Assembly (NCBI RefSeq): GCF_052065355.1
Contig: NZ_JBQHUF010000001.1
Coordinates: forward strand, 310,001-374,000
Direction of reading: 5' to 3'
Source of the DNA: Flavonifractor sp052065355
Lineage (GTDB): Bacteria > Bacillota > Clostridia > Oscillospirales > Oscillospiraceae
Length of the DNA: 64,000 nucleotides
Numbering within the stretch: position 1 is the stretch's first letter; each line of letters begins with the position of its first letter. This document shows positions 7,696 through 15,770 of this stretch, piece after piece. The position numbers and the translations under genes were made by a program. Under the pieces are notes generated by a model. That model was given only the letters and a program-made list of their open reading frames with translations. It was not told the origin of the DNA and did no database searches.

Positions 7696-8598
7696 ATGGT
7701 GATCCTGTGTATCCTGCTGGCGGTGGCCTGCGGACTTCTGGGCTGGTGGGTGTGGGCTCAGCGCCGGGCACTGCGGAGTGCGGCAAAGCAGTTGAAGGAG
7801 CTGGAGCAGACGGGCAGCTCCGCGCGGGTACGGCTGGCGGTGCCCAACGGGGCAGCAGAGGAACTGCTCCAGGAGGTCAACGCGCTTTTGGAGGCCCGGC
7901 GCATGGATCAGGCTGTCTGGCGCGAGCGGGAAAAGTCCCTGCGCCAGCAGATTTCCAACATCTCTCACGACCTTCGTACTCCGCTCACCTCCATATTAGG
8001 ATACCTTCAGCTGCTGGAAGACCCCGCTCTGCCGGAAGAAGAGCGGCGGGAGTATCTGGCGGTCATTGAAAACCGCTCCAAAGCGCTTCAGAGCCTGATT
8101 ACCAGCTTCTATGAGCTCTCTCGGCTGGAGGGCGGCGAATATCCCCTGGAACGGGTGCCGGTCAACCTCCACGCCAGCCTGTCCGGCCTGCTGGCAGCCT
8201 TCTACAATGATTTTATGGAAAAGGGCTTTGATATGACGGTAGAGCTGGAGGAGGGTCTGCCGCCAGTGCTGGCTGACGAGGGGGCGGTGCTCCGGGTCTT
8301 CACTAATCTGATCCGCAACGCCTTGGAGCATGGATGCGGCAGGATGGAGGTACGGCTGTACCGGGAAGGGGAACAGGTGGTCAGTTTGTTCCGCAATGAG
8401 ACCACTGACCTGACGCAAGAGGATGTTCCCCATGTGTTCGATCGCTTTTTTACCTCGGACAAGATGCGTACCGGCCGCAATACCGGCTTGGGATTGGCTA
8501 TTGTAAAGGCGCTTGTCGACCGAATGGGCTGCCGGGTTACCGCAGATCTGGAGGATGGATATTTTGCACTGCGTGTCTTTTGGACAAAAATGGACTGA
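7696..8598 (+). CDS. Sensor histidine kinase with a single N-terminal membrane helix
   Basis: 300 residues. One membrane segment at residues 1-22 (ILCILLAVACGLLGWWVW) and no extracellular sensor domain, so it may sense through the membrane or through the ABC transporter. A linker helix is followed by the H-box NISHDLRTPLTSILGYL (His about 95), the N-box VFTNLIRNALEHG, and the G-box TGLGLAIVKAL. This is the HPK type paired with OmpR-family regulators; the obvious partner is the regulator at 4419-5105, three genes upstream. GGGGG lies before the ATG. Confidence 0.9.
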   Translation: MVILCILLAVACGLLGWWVWAQRRALRSAAKQLKELEQTGSSARVRLAVPNGAAEELLQEVNALLEARRMDQAVWREREKSLRQQISNISHDLRTPLTSILGYLQLLEDPALPEEERREYLAVIENRSKALQSLITSFYELSRLEGGEYPLERVPVNLHASLSGLLAAFYNDFMEKGFDMTVELEEGLPPVLADEGAVLRVFTNLIRNALEHGCGRMEVRLYREGEQVVSLFRNETTDLTQEDVPHVFDRFFTSDKMRTGRNTGLGLAIVKALVDRMGCRVTADLEDGYFALRVFWTKMD

Positions 8599-8633
8599 TT
8601 AGTATATAATCTGAAAAAGGACCTTGGATGCCA

Positions 8634-8662
8634 TTGACAAGTGGAACAATGGGTGGTATTCT
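8634..8662 (+). promoter_or_regulatory. Sigma-A-type promoter of nfnAB
   Basis: Perfect -35 TTGACA (8634-8639), 17-nt spacer, -10 TATTCT (8657-8662). It lies about 60 nt before the nfnA start and points into the operon. Confidence 0.75.
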
Positions 8663-8724
8663 AAAAATAATTGTGGTAATCTAATTAAAATTTAGGTAAC
8701 CGTATTTTTTGAGAGGTGGGGAAC

Positions 8725-9582
8725 ATGGTAAAAATCGTACGAAAGAAGGTCCTCAACCCCAGTGTGACTCTGCTGGAAGTAGAGGCGCCTTTGATCGCCA
8801 AGAAGGCTCAGGCAGGGCAGTTTATTATCCTGCGGGTGGATGAGCACGGGGAGCGCATTCCTCTGACCATTGCCGACTATGATCGGGAGAAGGGGACGGT
8901 CACCATCATCTTCCAGAAGGTGGGCCTGACCACTGAACTGCTGGCGGACCTGAACGAGGGTGATACCATCCGGGACTTCGTGGGTCCTCTGGGTCTGGCC
9001 ACCGAGCTGCCCGAAGGCACCAAGCGGGTGTGCGTGGTAGGCGGTGGCGTGGGCTGCGCCATTGCCTATCCCCAGGCCAAGAGCCTTCATGCCCAGGGAA
9101 TCGCGGTGGACGTTATCGCCGGTTTCCGCTCCAAGGATATTGTGATTCTGGAAGACGAGTTCAAGGCGGCCTGCGACAATCTGTATCTCACCACCGATGA
9201 CGGTACTTATGGTGAGAAGGGCTTTGTTACCGATAAGCTGAAGAGCCTGATCGAAGCTGGCAATCAGTATGATGCGGTCATCGCCATCGGCCCCATCATC
9301 ATGATGAAGTTTGTCTCTGCTGTGACCAAGCCTTACGGCATTAAGACCATCGTTTCCCTCAACCCCATTATGATCGACGGCACCGGCATGTGCGGCGGTT
9401 GCCGGGTCACCGTGGGCGGCAAGATGAAGTTTGCCTGCGTGGACGGTCCCGACTTTGACGGCCATGAGGTGGACTTTGATGAGCTGATGAGCCGCAACAC
9501 CGTGTATCGCGGGGAAGAGGCTGAGGAAAAAGAGCGCCATGCCTGCCGTATGGAGCAGATGGCTCACGACATGATTCGTTGA
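8725..9582 (+). CDS. nfnA: NfnA: FAD/[2Fe-2S] subunit of NADH-dependent ferredoxin:NADP+ oxidoreductase (or sulfide dehydrogenase-like)
   Basis: Small subunit of the electron-bifurcating transhydrogenase that couples NADPH, NAD+ and reduced ferredoxin in anaerobic Firmicutes. 285 residues from ATG 8725, which has GAGAGGTGGG just upstream (a GTG at 8716 lies within that site). N-terminal flavodoxin-reductase-like FAD domain (AGQFIILRVDEHGERIPLTI), NAD-binding GGGVGCAIAYP, and a C-terminal [2Fe-2S] cysteine set in GTGMCGGCRVTVGGKMKFAC. The large subunit follows 16 nt downstream. The same family is also annotated as SudB or as a dihydroorotate dehydrogenase electron-transfer-like protein; the pairing favours Nfn. 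Confidence 0.88.
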   Translation: MVKIVRKKVLNPSVTLLEVEAPLIAKKAQAGQFIILRVDEHGERIPLTIADYDREKGTVTIIFQKVGLTTELLADLNEGDTIRDFVGPLGLATELPEGTKRVCVVGGGVGCAIAYPQAKSLHAQGIAVDVIAGFRSKDIVILEDEFKAACDNLYLTTDDGTYGEKGFVTDKLKSLIEAGNQYDAVIAIGPIIMMKFVSAVTKPYGIKTIVSLNPIMIDGTGMCGGCRVTVGGKMKFACVDGPDFDGHEVDFDELMSRNTVYRGEEAEEKERHACRMEQMAHDMIR

Positions 9583-9598
9583 GAGGGGGGCGAGAAGG

Positions 9599-10996
9599 AT
9601 GCCGAATATGAGTATGACCAAAGTGCCCGTGCCTGAGCAGGACGCGAAGGTACGCAGCCGCAACTTTGAGGAGGTCTGCCTGGGCTACACCAAGGAGCAG
9701 GCCATGGAGGAAGCCACTCGCTGCCTCAACTGTAAGAACAAGCCCTGTGTTTCCGGCTGCCCGGTGAATATCCATATCCCGGAGTTCATCGCCAAGGTGG
9801 CCGAGGGCGACTTCAAGGCCGCCTATGAGATCATTTCCGACACCAACGCCCTGCCCGGCGTCAGCGGCCGAGTGTGCCCCCAGGAGAGCCAGTGCGAGAA
9901 GTACTGTGTCCGTGGCATCAAGGGCGAGCCTGTGGCTATCGGCCGTCTGGAGCGTTTTGTGGCCGACTGGTACCGGGAGAACATCAATGAGATGCCTGCG
10001 AAGCCTGAGAGCAACGGCATCAAGGTTGCCGTAGTGGGCTCCGGTCCTGCCAGCCTGACCTGCGCCAGCGACCTGGCCAAGCAGGGCTATCAGGTGACTA
10101 TGTTTGAGGCTTTCCATACCGCCGGCGGTGTGCTGGTGTACGGTATCCCCGAGTTCCGTCTGCCCAAGGCCATCGTGGCCAACGAGGTGAAAAAGCTCAC
10201 CGCCATGGGAGTGGATCTGGAGACCGATATGGTGGTAGGCAAGACCTACACCATCGACGAGATGTTTGAGGAAGGCTACGAGGCTGTGTTCGTGGGCTCC
10301 GGTGCCGGCCTGCCCATGTTCATGGGTATCCCCGGCGAGACTCTGGCCGGTGTGTACTCCGCCAACGAGTACCTGACCCGTATCAACCTGATGAAGGCCT
10401 ACCTGAATACATACGACACGCCCATCAAGAAGATCAAGAAAGCCGCCATCGTTGGCGGCGGCAACGTGGCCATGGATGCCGCTCGCTGTGCCATGCGTAT
10501 GGGCGCCGAGCACGTGTATGTAATGTACCGCCGCGGCGAGGAGGAGATGCCTGCCCGCCGGGAGGAGATCCACCATGCCAAGGAGGAGGGCATTGAGTTC
10601 CTGTTCCTGAACAATCCGGTAAAGATCCTGGGTGACGACAAGGGCCGCGTTCGCGCCATGGAGTGCATCAAGATGGAACTGGGCGAGCCTGACGCCAGCG
10701 GCCGCCGCCGCCCCATCGAGGTACCCGGCAGCGAGTTTGAGCTGGAGGTGGACGCCGTCATCATGAGTCTGGGCACCAGCCCCAATCCGCTGATCCGTTC
10801 TACCACACCCGGTCTGGACACCAATAAGAAGGGCTGCCTGATCGCTGACGAGGAGACCATGGCTACTACCCGTGAGGGCGTGTATGCCGGCGGTGACGCC
10901 GTGACCGGTGCTGCTACCGTTATTCTGGCCATGGGCGCTGGTAAGAAGGCTGCCGAAGCCATGGACAAATATCTGAAGGAGAAGCACGGTAAATAA
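9599..10996 (+). CDS. nfnB: NfnB: glutamate synthase small-chain-like subunit (gltD family)
   Basis: 465-residue FAD and [4Fe-4S] subunit partnering NfnA. The N-terminal ferredoxin-like region holds two cysteine groups, CLNCKNKPCVSGCPV and CPQESQCEKYC, which bind two [4Fe-4S] clusters. It is followed by the dinucleotide-binding motif VAVVGSGPASLTCA and a second one, AAIVGGGNVAMDAA; GGDAVTGAATVILAMGAGKKAA is the C-terminal FAD contact. No large GltB subunit is nearby, so a transhydrogenase role fits better than glutamate synthase. GAGAGGGGGGCGAGAAGG precedes the ATG. Confidence 0.88.
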   Translation: MPNMSMTKVPVPEQDAKVRSRNFEEVCLGYTKEQAMEEATRCLNCKNKPCVSGCPVNIHIPEFIAKVAEGDFKAAYEIISDTNALPGVSGRVCPQESQCEKYCVRGIKGEPVAIGRLERFVADWYRENINEMPAKPESNGIKVAVVGSGPASLTCASDLAKQGYQVTMFEAFHTAGGVLVYGIPEFRLPKAIVANEVKKLTAMGVDLETDMVVGKTYTIDEMFEEGYEAVFVGSGAGLPMFMGIPGETLAGVYSANEYLTRINLMKAYLNTYDTPIKKIKKAAIVGGGNVAMDAARCAMRMGAEHVYVMYRRGEEEMPARREEIHHAKEEGIEFLFLNNPVKILGDDKGRVRAMECIKMELGEPDASGRRRPIEVPGSEFELEVDAVIMSLGTSPNPLIRSTTPGLDTNKKGCLIADEETMATTREGVYAGGDAVTGAATVILAMGAGKKAAEAMDKYLKEKHGK

Positions 10997-11034
10997 GCTC
11001 CTAAAAGAAATTTCAAAAAAGCGCAAAAAAATGA

Positions 11035-11063
11035 TTGACAAATACAGTCGAGCCTAGTATAAT
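11035..11063 (+). promoter_or_regulatory. Consensus sigma-A promoter of tRNA-Ala
   Basis: Exact consensus: TTGACA (11035-11040), 17-nt spacer, TATAAT (11058-11063). The tRNA starts 32 nt after the -10, which fits a strong stable-RNA promoter. Confidence 0.92.
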
Positions 11064-11094
11064 AACCCTCGTCGGTCACGAGATGAACCGATCT

Positions 11095-11170
<76 letters not shown>

Positions 11171-11188
11171 ACTCGATAAGAGTGAAAC

Positions 11189-11222
11189 AAAAAACCCGTT
11201 TCCTTATGGAAACGGGTTTTTT
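11189..11222 (+). terminator. Strong bidirectional terminator after tRNA-Ala
   Basis: 15-bp perfect stem (AAAAAACCCGTTTCC with its complement), 4-nt loop, then a T-run. A-run upstream and T-run downstream let it work from both strands, so it could also stop transcripts from blaR1. Confidence 0.92.
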
Positions 11223-11307
11223 GTTTTGTATTGAGCGCAGTACACAGATGGCAGAACAGTTCCAATCTCTCAAAAAATAAATACACAATGTGTTCTCGTG
11301 ACACAGC

Positions 11308-12804
11308 TCAATCGAACATCACCGCATCAGCTAAGTCTTGATTGGTATTTAATATTTCTGTGTCTACGATAGACACCGGAGCATTACTTTTCACGATTTC
11401 TTCTCCTGTGATATCCCATCCGCCGCTAGGAGTAGTTTCGTTCGTATTCACCATCACTTCCATACCATGATACGTGAATCTTAACCAGCCTTCTCCAGTT
11501 ATTACATCTTCTCCTGATAAGTACTCATAATCGTCGACACCGATCAAGGAGAAGAAATCTTCAAAAGACATTTCATCTTCCATGTCTGGAAAAAGTATAT
11601 TTGCGGTGGTGACAAAACCAGCGCATGTTAACTGGTCTTCACATTCGTTCATGGCCTTTTCAGCATCACCGCTCTGTGTTCCAAAGAAGTAGTAAAGATA
11701 TTCCGCCCCCGGTTCCCCAAAACATATAGCAGCACTGTCTGGGAATCCATCAAAACTTACCACAAATTCGCCTTCAGGATGCTCGTTTTTTAATTCACTC
11801 AGTGTTTTTCCGATATCTTCTTCCTTCAAAGCTCCCATAGCCGAGAGGCGTTGGGGATTCGAGGACAGGCAGGCCGTCAATACAACGCATACAATAACCG
11901 CCGATACTACTATCATCAGTGTCGGCTTCTTATACCTCATAATATTCACGATCCTTTCCTTAGTATCGCCCTCTCCAAAGGCAAGAGGCGCGCCAACGAT
12001 CACTCTTTTTCCGGTGGAGAATTGCAGCAAAGAGGAGGAATAGTCCGCCCGAATATCTCTGCCCATCTGCTTCATTACCGCCTCGTCGCAGGACATTTCC
12101 ATATCTTTGCTGGACAGCGCAAAGGCCAGCCAAACAAACGGATTGAACCAGTGGATACACATTGCCGCAAAAGCAAGCAGCTTTATCATATGGTCGCATC
12201 TGCGAATGTGATGCTTTTCGTGTTGGATGATATAGGATTGTTCGGCTTCGGACATGGCAGAAGGCAAATAGATTTTCGGGTGGATTAGGCCCATCACAAA
12301 GGGCGTGGGAATATAATCCGCAAGGTAAATATTATCTTTCAAAGGGATAGCGCCGGTCAATTTGCGGCGGAGTCGTATCAATTGGAGAAGATGAAACAGC
12401 AACATTGCCGCGACGCCGCAAATCCAAACAATGCTTGCAATAGATACCAGAACGTCAATAGAACCTGCTGTCATTACTTCAGCACGGTTGTCCGTCGTTT
12501 GATTCAGATCGGAAGCAGGGATATCAACCGTAATTGCTGGCCTTTCCGTATGGAGTTCATTCAAAGACACATACTCAACGCTGCCTGCTTCTGTGGTTAG
12601 TGCTGGAAAGAGGCCCATCAGGGAGAATTGCGATGTCAGTGATACCGGACAAAGCAGACGGAACAGCACAACTGCCCAAAGTGCATAGGAAAAAATTTTT
12701 GGTGCGTGCTTCAAAATAATTCTTGCAAGCAATACAACAATAATGGCAATGCTTGCAGTAATGGACATATTGAGTACAGCAGAAAAAACGGTATATAATG
12801 GCAT
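11308..12804 (-). CDS. blaR1: BlaR1-family M56 antirepressor metalloprotease/sensor
   Basis: 498-residue membrane sensor that cleaves the BlaI repressor on stimulus. The N-terminal part has several membrane helices (MSITASIAIIVVLLARIIL, WAVVLFRLLCPV), then a cytosolic zinc protease domain with HEKHH (the HExxH motif) and the third ligand Glu in MEMSCDEAV, then a further membrane segment (IVVSAVIVCVVLTACLS). The roughly 180-residue extracellular C-terminus is acidic. It is not an obvious penicillin-binding domain: I see no SxxK or KTG pair in order. The ligand is therefore probably not a beta-lactam. It starts 4 nt after blaI. Confidence 0.87.
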   Translation of the reverse strand: MPLYTVFSAVLNMSITASIAIIVVLLARIILKHAPKIFSYALWAVVLFRLLCPVSLTSQFSLMGLFPALTTEAGSVEYVSLNELHTERPAITVDIPASDLNQTTDNRAEVMTAGSIDVLVSIASIVWICGVAAMLLFHLLQLIRLRRKLTGAIPLKDNIYLADYIPTPFVMGLIHPKIYLPSAMSEAEQSYIIQHEKHHIRRCDHMIKLLAFAAMCIHWFNPFVWLAFALSSKDMEMSCDEAVMKQMGRDIRADYSSSLLQFSTGKRVIVGAPLAFGEGDTKERIVNIMRYKKPTLMIVVSAVIVCVVLTACLSSNPQRLSAMGALKEEDIGKTLSELKNEHPEGEFVVSFDGFPDSAAICFGEPGAEYLYYFFGTQSGDAEKAMNECEDQLTCAGFVTTANILFPDMEDEMSFEDFFSLIGVDDYEYLSGEDVITGEGWLRFTYHGMEVMVNTNETTPSGGWDITGEEIVKSNAPVSIVDTEILNTNQDLADAVMFD

Positions 12805-12808
12805 ACGA

Positions 12809-13165
12809 TCACCTCATTTCATCTATAAACTTTTGCAGTTGATTGATTTCGTCATCGGATAACTTTTTCCTCGTAGAAAAGGCAGCCAAAAACTTTGGCA
12901 GAGATCCCTCAAATGTGTCCTCAACAAACTTTTCGCTCTGCATAGCATTAAACTCGTCTTTGGATATCAGCGATGTGACCGTGCCTTTGTGGTTCAAGAA
13001 AATACCTCGTTCACACAACCTTCGCAAAATTGTATATGTGGTTGACTTTTTCCAGCTCAGTTTTTGTTCACAGAGTTTTACTAATTCGCCAGAAGCTATG
13101 GGTTCATTTTCCCATATCAAATCAGCAAAACGGGTTTCTACTACACCTAATCTCATATCAGCCAT
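12809..13165 (-). CDS. blaI: BlaI/MecI-family transcriptional repressor
   Basis: 118 residues, the family length. N-terminal winged helix (VVETRFADLIWENEPIASGELV ... TTYTILRRLCERGIF) and a C-terminal dimerisation helix rich in Lys/Asp. The pair KSTTYTILRRL is the recognition helix typical of BlaI. It lies directly upstream of blaR1 and behind two matching operators (13194-13240). Proteolysis by BlaR1 would lift repression of its own operon. The gene is visibly more A+T-rich than the neighbours, which suggests transfer. Confidence 0.9.
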   Translation of the reverse strand: MADMRLGVVETRFADLIWENEPIASGELVKLCEQKLSWKKSTTYTILRRLCERGIFLNHKGTVTSLISKDEFNAMQSEKFVEDTFEGSLPKFLAAFSTRKKLSDDEINQLQKFIDEMR

Positions 13166-13193
13166 ATGATTTCCCCCATTGTATGAAGCTGAA

Positions 13194-13251
13194 GTTTACT
13201 CGGTGTAAACCTCTTTGATTGCAGTTTATATCGAGTAAACCAATTTGTCAA
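13194..13251 (-). promoter_or_regulatory. blaI-blaR1 promoter with two BlaI-type operators
   Basis: Two 17-bp imperfect palindromes, GTTTAC-like left halves and GTAAAC right halves, at 13194-13210 and 13224-13240, centred 30 bp apart (about three helix turns). On the minus strand a TTGACA -35 (complement of 13246-13251) sits just upstream, with an A+T-rich -10 inside the second operator near 13224-13231. Binding would block RNA polymerase: autoregulation. Confidence 0.8.
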
Positions 13252-13310
13252 TTAGTTCTTGTAAGAACTTTGTGCAGTGTGAGAAATGTCCTCCATAGAA
13301 AATTTGAAAA

Positions 13311-13344
13311 CGCCTGCTCCGCTGTGATGGAGCAGGCGTTTTGT
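13311..13344. terminator. Isolated bidirectional hairpin terminator
   Basis: 10-bp perfect stem (CGCCTGCTCC with GGAGCAGGCG), 8-nt loop, A-run before and TTTTGTT after. No gene ends here on either strand: blaI starts to the left and the importer operon to the right. It may insulate them, or be a leftover of a lost gene. The rest of 13252-13503 has no gene; a TATAAT box lies at 13458-13463. Confidence 0.75.
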
Positions 13345-13457
13345 TATTGTGAAGTGCGGGATCCGAAAGGGAAGGGTGGCAAAAAAGAAAACCGGGGAGT
13401 TTTAAATATTACAACTAAAGGTGCTTTTTTTAGGATTTACTTAAAAAAGGAAAAGTA

Positions 13458-13463
13458 TATAAT
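13458..13463 (+). promoter_or_regulatory. Candidate -10 box of the importer operon
   Basis: TATAAT in an A+T-rich stretch about 40 nt before the binding-protein start. The -35 region (ATTTAC at 13435-13440, 17-nt spacing) is poor, so activation, perhaps by the downstream YesN-like regulator, is plausible. Confidence 0.45.
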
Positions 13464-13503
13464 GAAACCACGGGAAAGGAAAAGAAATTTAGGAGGTTTT
13501 ACT

Positions 13504-14562
13504 ATGAAAAAGAAGCTAGCTCTTGCCATGACCGCTGCGCTTTTAGTGGGACTTTTTTCCGGATGCGGCAGCGGGGACACCCCGAGCGGAGAGAATTCCG
13601 GTCAGCCGGGCGGGTCCGGCGGTGAGGAGACCTTGGTGGTCTATACCGCCAGAAGCGAAAGCCTGAACAACGCAGTTATCGGGAATTTTGAGGCGGATAC
13701 CGGGATCCACGTGGAAGTAGTGACCGGCGGTACCGGCGAGGTGCTCAAGCGTGTGCAGTCCGAGGCGGCCAATCCCCAGGGCGATATCTGCTGGGCGGCT
13801 GACGAGGCTATGCTCAAGGATTACGCTGACTGCTTTGAGCCCTATGTCTCTCCCGAGGACGCCAACATGATGGAGGGCTACAAGAACACCAGCGGCTACT
13901 CCTCTCCGGCCTTCTGCGACCCCACAGTATTTATTGTGAACACGGACTTGGCGGGCGACATCGAGATCAACGGCTTTGAAGACCTGCTGAATCCGGAACT
14001 GAAGGGCAAGATTGCCGCCGGTGACCCCATCAACTCCAGCTCTGCCTTCCAGTGCCTGATCGCGGGCCTGTATGACATGGGCAACGGGGATCCTCTGTCC
14101 GACGAGGCGTGGGAGTGGGCCCAGGCTCTGGTGAACAATCTGGACGGCGTCAGCCTGAACAGCTCCTCTCAGGTTTATAAGGGCGTAGCCGAAGGGGAGT
14201 ACGTTGTGGGTCTGACCTGGGAAGATCCTGCCGCCGCCTATGTGCGGGACGGCGTGGCCGTGAAGGTGGTTTTCCCTGAGGAAGGCGCCCTCATGTCCGG
14301 CCAGTGCGTCTCCATCATCAAGGGTGCACCCCATATGGAGAACGCCAAGAAGTTTGTGGATTACATGCTGAGCGAGGCCTGCCAGAACTATGTGGGCCAG
14401 AACCTGACGGTGCGTCCCCTGCGGGAGGGTGCCACCATGAACGACAGCCTGATCCCCTGGGATTCCATCACCCCGCTGGAGAGCTATGACGGCGTTTGGG
14501 TGGCGGAGAACAAGGGCACCATTACCGAGCGGTACAGCGAGTGCCTGGAGAACGCCAGCTGA
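13504..14562 (+). CDS. ABC importer substrate-binding lipoprotein (Fe3+/2-aminoethylphosphonate type, family 1 SBP)
   Basis: 352 residues. AGGAGG lies 9 nt before the ATG at 13504. Signal peptide MKKKLALAMTAALLVGLFSG ends in a lipobox (LFSGC), so it is anchored to the outer membrane face. A Gly/Ser linker follows, then a FutA/AfuA/PhnS-like fold: LVVYTARSESLNNAVIGNF, GGTGEVLKRVQSE, GDICWAADEAML, and NTDL near residue 140. Typical ligands in this group are ferric iron, 2-aminoethylphosphonate, phosphoglycerates or sugar phosphates; sequence reading cannot decide. First gene of an importer operon. Confidence 0.85.
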   Translation: MKKKLALAMTAALLVGLFSGCGSGDTPSGENSGQPGGSGGEETLVVYTARSESLNNAVIGNFEADTGIHVEVVTGGTGEVLKRVQSEAANPQGDICWAADEAMLKDYADCFEPYVSPEDANMMEGYKNTSGYSSPAFCDPTVFIVNTDLAGDIEINGFEDLLNPELKGKIAAGDPINSSSAFQCLIAGLYDMGNGDPLSDEAWEWAQALVNNLDGVSLNSSSQVYKGVAEGEYVVGLTWEDPAAAYVRDGVAVKVVFPEEGALMSGQCVSIIKGAPHMENAKKFVDYMLSEACQNYVGQNLTVRPLREGATMNDSLIPWDSITPLESYDGVWVAENKGTITERYSECLENAS

Positions 14563-14592
14563 TCCGGCAAAGCCAAACATTAAGCAAGGAGC

Positions 14593-14619
14593 GGGCCTGC
14601 GGTCTTACATCGCAGGCCC
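14593..14619 (+). terminator. Intra-operon hairpin after the binding-protein gene
   Basis: 9-bp stem (GGGCCTGCG with CGCAGGCCC), 9-nt loop, then CCCCTTATT. Hairpins here commonly protect the binding-protein mRNA and lower expression of the downstream ATPase and permease. Confidence 0.7.
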
Positions 14620-14660
14620 CCCTTATTCACAACCGAAGGCAAGAGGAGGGTGAGCCTGTT

Positions 14661-15770
14661 ATGGGTGCCACGATTACGATTGAAAATGCCGTCAAACGGT
14701 ACGGAAATGATACCATCATCAACGGACTTTCTCTGGAGGTGAAGCCGGGAGAGTTCTTCACACTGCTCGGGCCTTCCGGATGCGGCAAGACTACCTTGCT
14801 GCGCATGATCATCGGCTTCAACTCCATTGAAGGCGGGACATTTCGGATCAACGACCGTGTGATTAACGACATCCCCACGAACAAGCGGAATATCGGCATG
14901 GTCTTTCAGAACTATGCGGTGTTCCCACATATGTCGGTTTTTGACAACGTGGCCTTTGGCCTGAAAAACCGTAAGATCCCCAAAAACGAGATCCAGGAGC
15001 GGGTGGATAGGATCCTGAAGGTGGTCAAGATCGATCATCTGAAGGACCGGATGCCCGCCAAGCTGTCCGGCGGTCAGCAGCAGCGGGTGGCGCTGGCCCG
15101 TGCTATCGTCATCGAGCCGGAGGTGTTGCTGATGGACGAGCCTCTCTCCAACCTGGACGCCAAGCTGCGGGTGGAGATGCGCAACGCCATCAAGCGGATC
15201 CAGCAGCAGTTCGGCATCACCACCGTCTACGTTACCCACGACCAGGAGGAGGCTCTGGCGGTCTCAGACCGGATCGCCGTCATGAACAACGGTGTGATCC
15301 AGCAGATCGACGCGCCTTCCCGCATCTATCAGCGTCCGGTGAATCAGTTTGTCTCCAACTTTATCGGCCTGTCCAACTTCCTGAAGGCCAGGATCAGGAT
15401 AGAAGGGGAACAGACCTGTCTGTCCTTCCAGGACGAGCCCTCTTATGTGGTTCCTATGTCCAATCTGCGGAAGGATGCGGCGGACGGCATGGAGGTGCTG
15501 GTGGCCATCCGCCCGGAGGAGTTTGAGCTGTCTCAGCAGGGGAGCACAGGCATTCCGGCCACCGTGCAGAGCAGTGTATTCCTTGGATCCTCTACCCACT
15601 ATTTCCTTAAGCTGCAGAGCGGGCAGGAGGTAGAGGCCGTGCAGAACTCTGATATGTGGGAGATCATACCCAATGGCACCCAGGTCCGGCTGACAGCCAA
15701 GGCGAAGAAGATCAACGTATTTACGCCGGATGGAAACGAGCCTTTGGTGGTACGGGAGGAATTGCTATGA
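14661..15770 (+). CDS. ABC importer ATP-binding protein (FbpC/PotA-like, with TOBE domain)
   Basis: 369 residues from ATG 14661 with GAGGAGGG upstream. Walker A GPSGCGKTT, Q-loop VFQNYAVFPHMSVFDNVAFG, signature LSGGQQQRVALARA, Walker B VLLMDEPLSNLDAKLR, H-loop VTHDQEEAL. The C-terminal TOBE region (from about 240, RPEEFELSQQGSTGIPATVQSSVFLGSS) is typical of importers for iron, polyamines, sugars or phosphonates. The stop overlaps the permease start as ATGA. Confidence 0.92.
   Translation: MGATITIENAVKRYGNDTIINGLSLEVKPGEFFTLLGPSGCGKTTLLRMIIGFNSIEGGTFRINDRVINDIPTNKRNIGMVFQNYAVFPHMSVFDNVAFGLKNRKIPKNEIQERVDRILKVVKIDHLKDRMPAKLSGGQQQRVALARAIVIEPEVLLMDEPLSNLDAKLRVEMRNAIKRIQQQFGITTVYVTHDQEEALAVSDRIAVMNNGVIQQIDAPSRIYQRPVNQFVSNFIGLSNFLKARIRIEGEQTCLSFQDEPSYVVPMSNLRKDAADGMEVLVAIRPEEFELSQQGSTGIPATVQSSVFLGSSTHYFLKLQSGQEVEAVQNSDMWEIIPNGTQVRLTAKAKKINVFTPDGNEPLVVREELL

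Noticed and set aside
9407..11041. Long minus-strand open frame opposite nfnB
   Set aside because: Low-complexity His/Gly/Leu-rich translation with no motif; the plus strand encodes clear NfnB cysteine and dinucleotide motifs.
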